Assembly (NCBI GenBank): GCA_964612975.1
Contig: CAZTGC010000001.1
Span: 335,039 to 399,038 of the forward strand
Direction of reading: 5' to 3'
Length of the DNA: 64,000 nt
Source of the DNA: NZ13-RE01 sp964612975
GTDB lineage: Bacteria > Dictyoglomota > Dictyoglomia > Dictyoglomales > Dictyoglomaceae
Part shown: positions 60,483 through 64,000 of the stretch, piece by piece
Numbering within the stretch: the stretch's first letter is position 1
Layout of the letters: each line of letters begins with the position of its first letter
Translations under genes and position numbers: made by a program
The notes under the pieces: model-generated
The model's database searches: none
What the model was told of the DNA's origin: nothing
Seen by the model: the letters and a program-made list of their open reading frames with translations, nothing else

Positions 60483-61448
60483 ATGGGATTTCTTCTTGAG
60501 ATAATAAACTTGATAAGGGAATTTAAAACAGGAATTTATTTTGGGACTAGATTTAGAGCAGTAGACGATGTGAATATTAAGTTAGAATCCTCAAAAATAC
60601 TTACCATAGCTGGAGAAAGCGGCTGTGGAAAATCTACTTTAGCGAAAATTATCTTAGGGTATCTTAAACCTACAAATGGCTGTGTTATTTATAAAGAGAA
60701 AGATGTATCTAAACTTAAAAGGGGAGATAAGAAATGGTTTAGATGTGAAGTTCAACCAGTATTTCAAGACCCCTTTGAAACTTTTAACCCTTTTAATAAA
60801 GTAGAATATTATTTATTAAATACTGCTCTAAATTTTTCTAATACTAAAACAAAAGAGGAAGCTTTTAAAGATATAGAAGAGGCTTTATTGAGTGTAGGAT
60901 TAAGTTTAAAAGCTGTATTTGGAAAATATCCCCATGAATTCTCTGGAGGAGAATTACAAAGATTATCTATTGCAAGGGCCCTAATTACTAAACCTTCCCT
61001 CTTAGTAGCTGATGAACCTGTTTCTATGTTGGATGCTTCCTTAAGAATCGAAATTTTAAATTTGATGGCTAATCTGAAGAAAAAATTTGGCCTTTCTATT
61101 ATTTACATTACTCATGATCTCTCTACCTCTTATTACTTAGGGATTATTACTGGTGGAGATATCGCAGTAATGTATCGAGGGAATATAATAGAATATGGCC
61201 CTGTTGATAAGACATTGATGGATCCTTTACATCCCTATACAAGAATGTTAGTAAGTTCTATACCTGAACCTAATCCAAAAAGAAGATGGAAGGAAAAAAT
61301 AAAATTTCCTCCTTTAGAAATAAAGGAATTTAAAAAAATTGGTTGTAAATTTGTAGAAAGATGTCCTCATTCAAAGGATATATGTGAAAAGCAAAGACCT
61401 GAACTAAAATTAATTGATGGAATGGGAGTCATGTGTTGGCTATATTAA
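60483..61448 (+). CDS. Opp/Dpp-family ATP-binding protein (DppF type)
   Basis: 321 residues from ATG 60483 after TGGAGG; an ATG at 60459 is inside dppD. Walker A GESGCGKST, signature FSGGELQRLSIARA, Walker B LLVADEPVSMLDAS and switch His in ITHDLS, plus a C-terminal cysteine block (CKFVERCPHSKDIC) as in DppF. It completes the five-gene importer. The 3' end overlaps the radical SAM gene by 4 bases. Confidence 0.94.
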   Translation: MGFLLEIINLIREFKTGIYFGTRFRAVDDVNIKLESSKILTIAGESGCGKSTLAKIILGYLKPTNGCVIYKEKDVSKLKRGDKKWFRCEVQPVFQDPFETFNPFNKVEYYLLNTALNFSNTKTKEEAFKDIEEALLSVGLSLKAVFGKYPHEFSGGELQRLSIARALITKPSLLVADEPVSMLDASLRIEILNLMANLKKKFGLSIIYITHDLSTSYYLGIITGGDIAVMYRGNIIEYGPVDKTLMDPLHPYTRMLVSSIPEPNPKRRWKEKIKFPPLEIKEFKKIGCKFVERCPHSKDICEKQRPELKLIDGMGVMCWLY

Positions 61449-62581
61449 ATCGAAAATTTTAATTGATTATCTTCCTTAGGTCTTTTACCATTTATTAAAA
61501 TAAATGGTATTGTCCTTTTTACAACTACCCCTAAGGCTTCTAATTCTTTTATATTTTTAAAAAGACCATATCTCCTCTTATCTATAATCCTTTTTGCACT
61601 AATGGGACCTATTCCTGGAACCCTTAAAAGTTCCTTAAGAGTTGCTTTATTGATATCTACAGGAAAAACTTCTGGATTATTAATTGCCCAAATCAATTTA
61701 GGATCTTCCTCTAAATATAAATTCCCATTGGAATCAAAAATTAAATCCTTTAGAGAAAAATAATATTTTCTCAGAAGAAAATCTGCTTGATAGAGTCTAT
61801 GTTCTCTCCATGTTGAAGTTGGAGGTAGATCTTCTAAAGGAGTTTTAGGAATTGGTTGAAATGCACTATAATAAGCTCGAGTTAAATTAAATTTCTCATA
61901 AAGTTTAGAAATAGTTGAGAGGATATCCCTATCCTTCTCTTCGCTGGCACCTATAACCAATTGTGTGGTAAATCCAAATTTGGGTTTTATTCCTTTAGTG
62001 TACAAATTATTTATAACTTCTATTTTTTTTAATAAATTATCAAAATTCTTTTCAGGGGCAATTTTTTTCAAATAAATAGTATTTGGAGCTTCTAAATTAA
62101 TAGAGACTCTGTCTGCAAGCTCCATAGCCCGAGATATATAATCCTCGGATGCCTCGGGTAAAACTTTTAAATGAATATACCCCATAAATCTATATTTTTC
62201 TCTTAAATATTCAGCTACCTTAATCATATTCTCCATAGTTTCCTTTGGTGACTTTGTTACCGCAGAACTTAAGAATAAACCATCCACTAAACCTCTTCTT
62301 TTAAGCTCCAAAAAAAGTTTTACCATTTCATCTACAGTAAAGCTTAGTTTCTGAAAGAGTCGGTCAACTCTATTGGCACAATAATAACAATTATGAATAC
62401 AATCATTAGAAAGTAAGGTTTTTAATAATCTTACAGTTTTTCCATTAGGAAGCATGGTGGGATAAATCCAACCATTTATTGAGGACTTTCTTCTTACTGA
62501 TTCAGGAGAGCATAAATAAGAACCACAAAGATCAAACTGTGCATCTTTACTCAAAATTTCTAATTTCTCAGAAATATGCAT
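61445..62581 (-). CDS. Putative DNA modification/repair radical SAM protein
   Basis: 378 residues. The radical SAM cluster is Cys61, Cys65, Cys68 in CIHNCYYC, in the family wording NDCIHNCYYCANRV; SINLEAPNTIYLKKIAPEKNF follows. A helix-hairpin-helix motif sits at the C-terminus (INKATLKELLRVPGIGPISAKRIIDKRR). This is the radical SAM family usually encoded beside a uracil-DNA-glycosylase-like gene. That partner is not in the neighbourhood here. Its reaction is not established. Confidence 0.87.
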   Translation of the reverse strand: MHISEKLEILSKDAQFDLCGSYLCSPESVRRKSSINGWIYPTMLPNGKTVRLLKTLLSNDCIHNCYYCANRVDRLFQKLSFTVDEMVKLFLELKRRGLVDGLFLSSAVTKSPKETMENMIKVAEYLREKYRFMGYIHLKVLPEASEDYISRAMELADRVSINLEAPNTIYLKKIAPEKNFDNLLKKIEVINNLYTKGIKPKFGFTTQLVIGASEEKDRDILSTISKLYEKFNLTRAYYSAFQPIPKTPLEDLPPTSTWREHRLYQADFLLRKYYFSLKDLIFDSNGNLYLEEDPKLIWAINNPEVFPVDINKATLKELLRVPGIGPISAKRIIDKRRYGLFKNIKELEALGVVVKRTIPFILINGKRPKEDNQLKFSI

Positions 62582-62635
62582 ACATATCCTCTTTGTTTAA
62601 TATTCTGTTTAAGATTATACATCAAAAATGTATTT

Positions 62636-62665
62636 TTGTCTAAACCCAAAAAATTATGCTAAAAT
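62636..62665 (+). promoter_or_regulatory. Promoter of the 5-formyl-THF cyclo-ligase gene
   Basis: TTGTCT (62636-62641), 18 bases, TAAAAT (62660-62665) with extended TGC. It ends 11 bases before the ATG and no Shine-Dalgarno sequence follows, suggesting a leaderless or very short leader. Confidence 0.6.
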
Positions 62666-62676
62666 CAGTTTTAGCT

Positions 62677-63228
62677 ATGAAAGATATCTTAAGGAAAGAG
62701 TTGATTAGGAAAAGAGATTCTATTGAAAATAAAGAGGAAAAATCTCATAGTATTTATTTAAATCTTAGAACCCTTAAAGTTTGGGAAAATGCTAAATTTA
62801 TTCATACCTATGTTGCCTTTAGAAGTGAGGTTAATACAAGATTCATTATTTACCACGCATTAATTGAAAATAAAAGGGTTTTTTGTCCTATAATAGATAA
62901 AGAGAATTTACTTGTTGGGGAAATTAAATCCTTTAATGATTTAGTTCTCGGACCCTATGGAATATTGCAACCTCGAAATCCTATAAATTTCGATTTGAAA
63001 AAAATCGACATTATCATTGTTCCAGGAATTGCTTTTGATATAAAGGGCTTCAGAATAGGTTATGGAAAGGGATATTATGATAAATTTTTAAAAAAAGTAA
63101 AAAAACCTATAAAAATAGGCTTGACCTTTGATGAGCTTATAATAGAATTTATTCCAACAAATGATGAGGATGTTCCCGTAGATATTATAATTAGTGAAAA
63201 AAGAATAATTCAAGTCAAAAATTACTGA
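62677..63228 (+). CDS. 5-formyltetrahydrofolate cyclo-ligase
   Basis: 183 residues; converts 5-formyl-THF to 5,10-methenyl-THF with ATP. KDILRKELIRKRDSI at the start, FIHTYVAFRSEVNT and the signature IIVPGIAFDIKGFRIGYGKGYYDKFL (residues about 122-147) with its GYGKGYYD core define the family. Start at ATG 62677; a frame opening at 62656 lies inside the -10 region. The 3' end overlaps the small CXXC gene by 7 bases. Confidence 0.94.
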   Translation: MKDILRKELIRKRDSIENKEEKSHSIYLNLRTLKVWENAKFIHTYVAFRSEVNTRFIIYHALIENKRVFCPIIDKENLLVGEIKSFNDLVLGPYGILQPRNPINFDLKKIDIIIVPGIAFDIKGFRIGYGKGYYDKFLKKVKKPIKIGLTFDELIIEFIPTNDEDVPVDIIISEKRIIQVKNY

Positions 63229-63359
63229 ATACCTATGCAAGAAAGACAAAGCAAAGCAGCATTTTTAAAAATATAAAGATAATCTGCTTTTATAAGTCCT
63301 AAGAAAATAAAAAATAAACTAAATATTAAGATTATAATCTTAATTACTTTTTTAGCCAT
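63222..63359 (-). CDS. Small CXXC membrane protein (CD1871A-like)
   Basis: 45-residue protein: a short basic start (MAKKVIK), one membrane helix (IIILIFSLFFIFLGLI), then YIFKNAALLCLSCIGIQ with a CLSC motif at the very end. This matches the layout of the CD1871A family of CXXC proteins that sit next to TlpA-type redoxins. The ATG overlaps the TlpA stop by 16 bases, so translation is coupled. Probably a membrane redox partner of TlpA; inferred. Confidence 0.78.
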   Translation of the reverse strand: MAKKVIKIIILIFSLFFIFLGLIKADYLYIFKNAALLCLSCIGIQ

Positions 63360-63841
63360 GTTTTAAGGTCAGAAACAAATTGTTTTTCATCAATAATTCC
63401 AATATAAATCTGTCTCAAAATATGATTTTTATCAAGGAGAAAAGAGGTAGGAACAACCTCTACCTTATATTTAAACCCTACAGTTCCCTTTTTGTCATGA
63501 AGAACCAAAAAATTAACAGTATTCTCCTTAAGAAAAGTCTTCAATCTTTCAATATCGGTATCTAAACTAACCGCTATAATCTCAAATCCTGTTTTTTTAT
63601 AGGTTTTGTAAATGTTATTCAATATTGGAATCTCCAGTCTACAAGGAGGACACCATGTTGCCCAAAAGTTTAATAAGATTACTTTCCCCCTAAATTGTTT
63701 TAGAGAGAAGTTTTCTCCTTTTATATTAGGAAGAGTAAAATCTATAGCTGGAGAATTAAGTTCTATACCTCCAGCAAAATTTAACTGCATTAGAAAAAAC
63801 AGAAAACCAAAAAAAATAAAAATTAGTAATCTTCTTAACAT
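63344..63841 (-). CDS. TlpA-family thioredoxin-like protein
   Basis: 165 residues from ATG 63841 (MLRRLLIFIF) after AAAGGAG; an in-frame ATG 27 bases earlier lies upstream of that site. Signal/anchor segment at about 4-22, then a thioredoxin fold: FTLPNIKGENFSLKQFRGKVILLNFWATWCPPCRLEIPIL with the WCPPC active site (about residues 67-71), VVPTSFLLDKN with the cis-Pro. A membrane-tethered extracytoplasmic disulfide reductase. Cotranscribed with the CXXC gene. Confidence 0.92.
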   Translation of the reverse strand: MLRRLLIFIFFGFLFFLMQLNFAGGIELNSPAIDFTLPNIKGENFSLKQFRGKVILLNFWATWCPPCRLEIPILNNIYKTYKKTGFEIIAVSLDTDIERLKTFLKENTVNFLVLHDKKGTVGFKYKVEVVPTSFLLDKNHILRQIYIGIIDEKQFVSDLKTWLKK

Positions 63842-63855
63842 TTTCTCCTTTCCCA

Positions 63856-63915
63856 AACTTCCAGGCAAGGTAGGGGGTGATGGGTGAGGGGGAAGGGGAT
63901 CCTTGCCTGGAAGTT
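63856..63915. repeat. 15-bp perfect inverted repeat with a G-quadruplex-like loop
   Basis: AACTTCCAGGCAAGG (63856-63870) and CCTTGCCTGGAAGTT (63901-63915) are perfect mirror arms. The 30-base loop has four G runs on the plus strand (GGGGG, GGG, GGGGG, GGGG at 63873-63898). The surroundings are AT-rich. On the minus strand the loop is C-rich. It lies between the 5S rRNA and tlpA and may be an rRNA operon terminal stem. Confidence 0.85.
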
Positions 63916-63946
63916 ATTTTCTTTTAACCTTTTAGATATTTAATGA

Positions 63947-64000
63947 GGAGGCTTTCTGGCGATGACCTACTCTCCCACCCCGTTACCAGGATAGTACCAT
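63947..64000 (-). rRNA. rrf: 5S ribosomal RNA, 3' part (continues past the right edge)
   Basis: Leftward GGTAACGGGGTGGGAGAGTA and GGTCATCGCCAGAAAGCC form the loop E/helix IV and 3' helix I parts of a 5S rRNA. The 5' half lies beyond the window. The exact 3' end is uncertain within a few bases (GCCAGAAAGCCTCC). Confidence 0.85.

Overview
The window looks like a chromosomal segment of an AT-rich, thermophile-like anaerobic bacterium. Gene content, tight packing, encoded tRNA CCA ends, an Opp/CUT1-rich sugar-uptake repertoire and protein style (Lys/Ile/Glu-rich) fit Dictyoglomus best. That assignment is an inference from memory of the lineage, not a database match. Nearly all DNA is coding: many genes overlap by 4-20 bases and several convergent pairs overlap at their 3' ends. 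I see no CRISPR array, insertion sequence, integrase or phage gene.

Layout. (1) 1-5,623 (minus): purine operon purB-purS-purQ-purL-purF, running off the left edge and preceded by a sigma70-like promoter, a guanine aptamer, a PRPP (ykkC-2b-like) aptamer and an intrinsic terminator. (2) 5,654-10,100: a divergent FGGY sugar kinase, tRNA-Ser(GCT), an ABC-2 exporter (ATPase plus two permeases), tRNA-Val(CAC) and a CAT-anticodon tRNA. (3) 10,311-15,857: a CUT1 sugar importer (binding protein plus two permeases, no ATPase) followed by a YesN/YesM-like two-component pair. (4) 15,858-18,621: an alpha/beta hydrolase flanked by two decayed genes, a THEP1-type NTPase and a DUF554 membrane protein. (5) 18,618-27,851 (minus): dnaN, an S4-domain gene, recF, dciA, gyrB, a large unrecognised protein, guaA and an LUD-domain gene; dnaA is absent from this cluster. 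(6) 27,899-30,360: an Rrf2/IscR-like regulator with its own operator, then SufC and one SufB/D-like protein. (7) 30,355-38,201 (minus): rpsB-tsf-pyrH-frr-small ORF-uppS-cdsA-dxr-small ORF-galT-galK. (8) 38,214-48,001: a small hypothetical, then rimP-nusA-rnpM-infB-ylxP-rbfA-nrnA-truB-(ribF-cmk fusion)-birA-HAD phosphatase. (9) 47,981-55,379 (minus): FecR-domain protein, CHASE2 adenylate cyclase, GAF-HD-GYP and DUF3307 as one signalling operon, plus an ECF S-component paired with type III pantothenate kinase. (10) 55,594-61,448: a complete Opp/Dpp-type importer. (11) 61,445-64,000: a radical SAM DNA-repair-family protein, 5-formyl-THF cyclo-ligase, a TlpA thioredoxin with a tiny membrane CXXC partner, a long inverted repeat with a G-quadruplex-like loop, and the 3' part of a 5S rRNA.

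Highlights. The purine leader carries two aptamers in tandem. The six-base 3' strand of the guanine aptamer P1 can also pair with a second copy of its partner downstream of the PRPP aptamer, giving a built-in guanine-versus-PRPP gate. Two genes (an AraC-type response regulator and coaX) can only be complete if translation starts at ATT and at CTG (or ATT). RibF and cytidylate kinase are one polypeptide. Several transcription units have their -10 box 8-11 bases from the start codon and no Shine-Dalgarno sequence, suggesting leaderless mRNAs.
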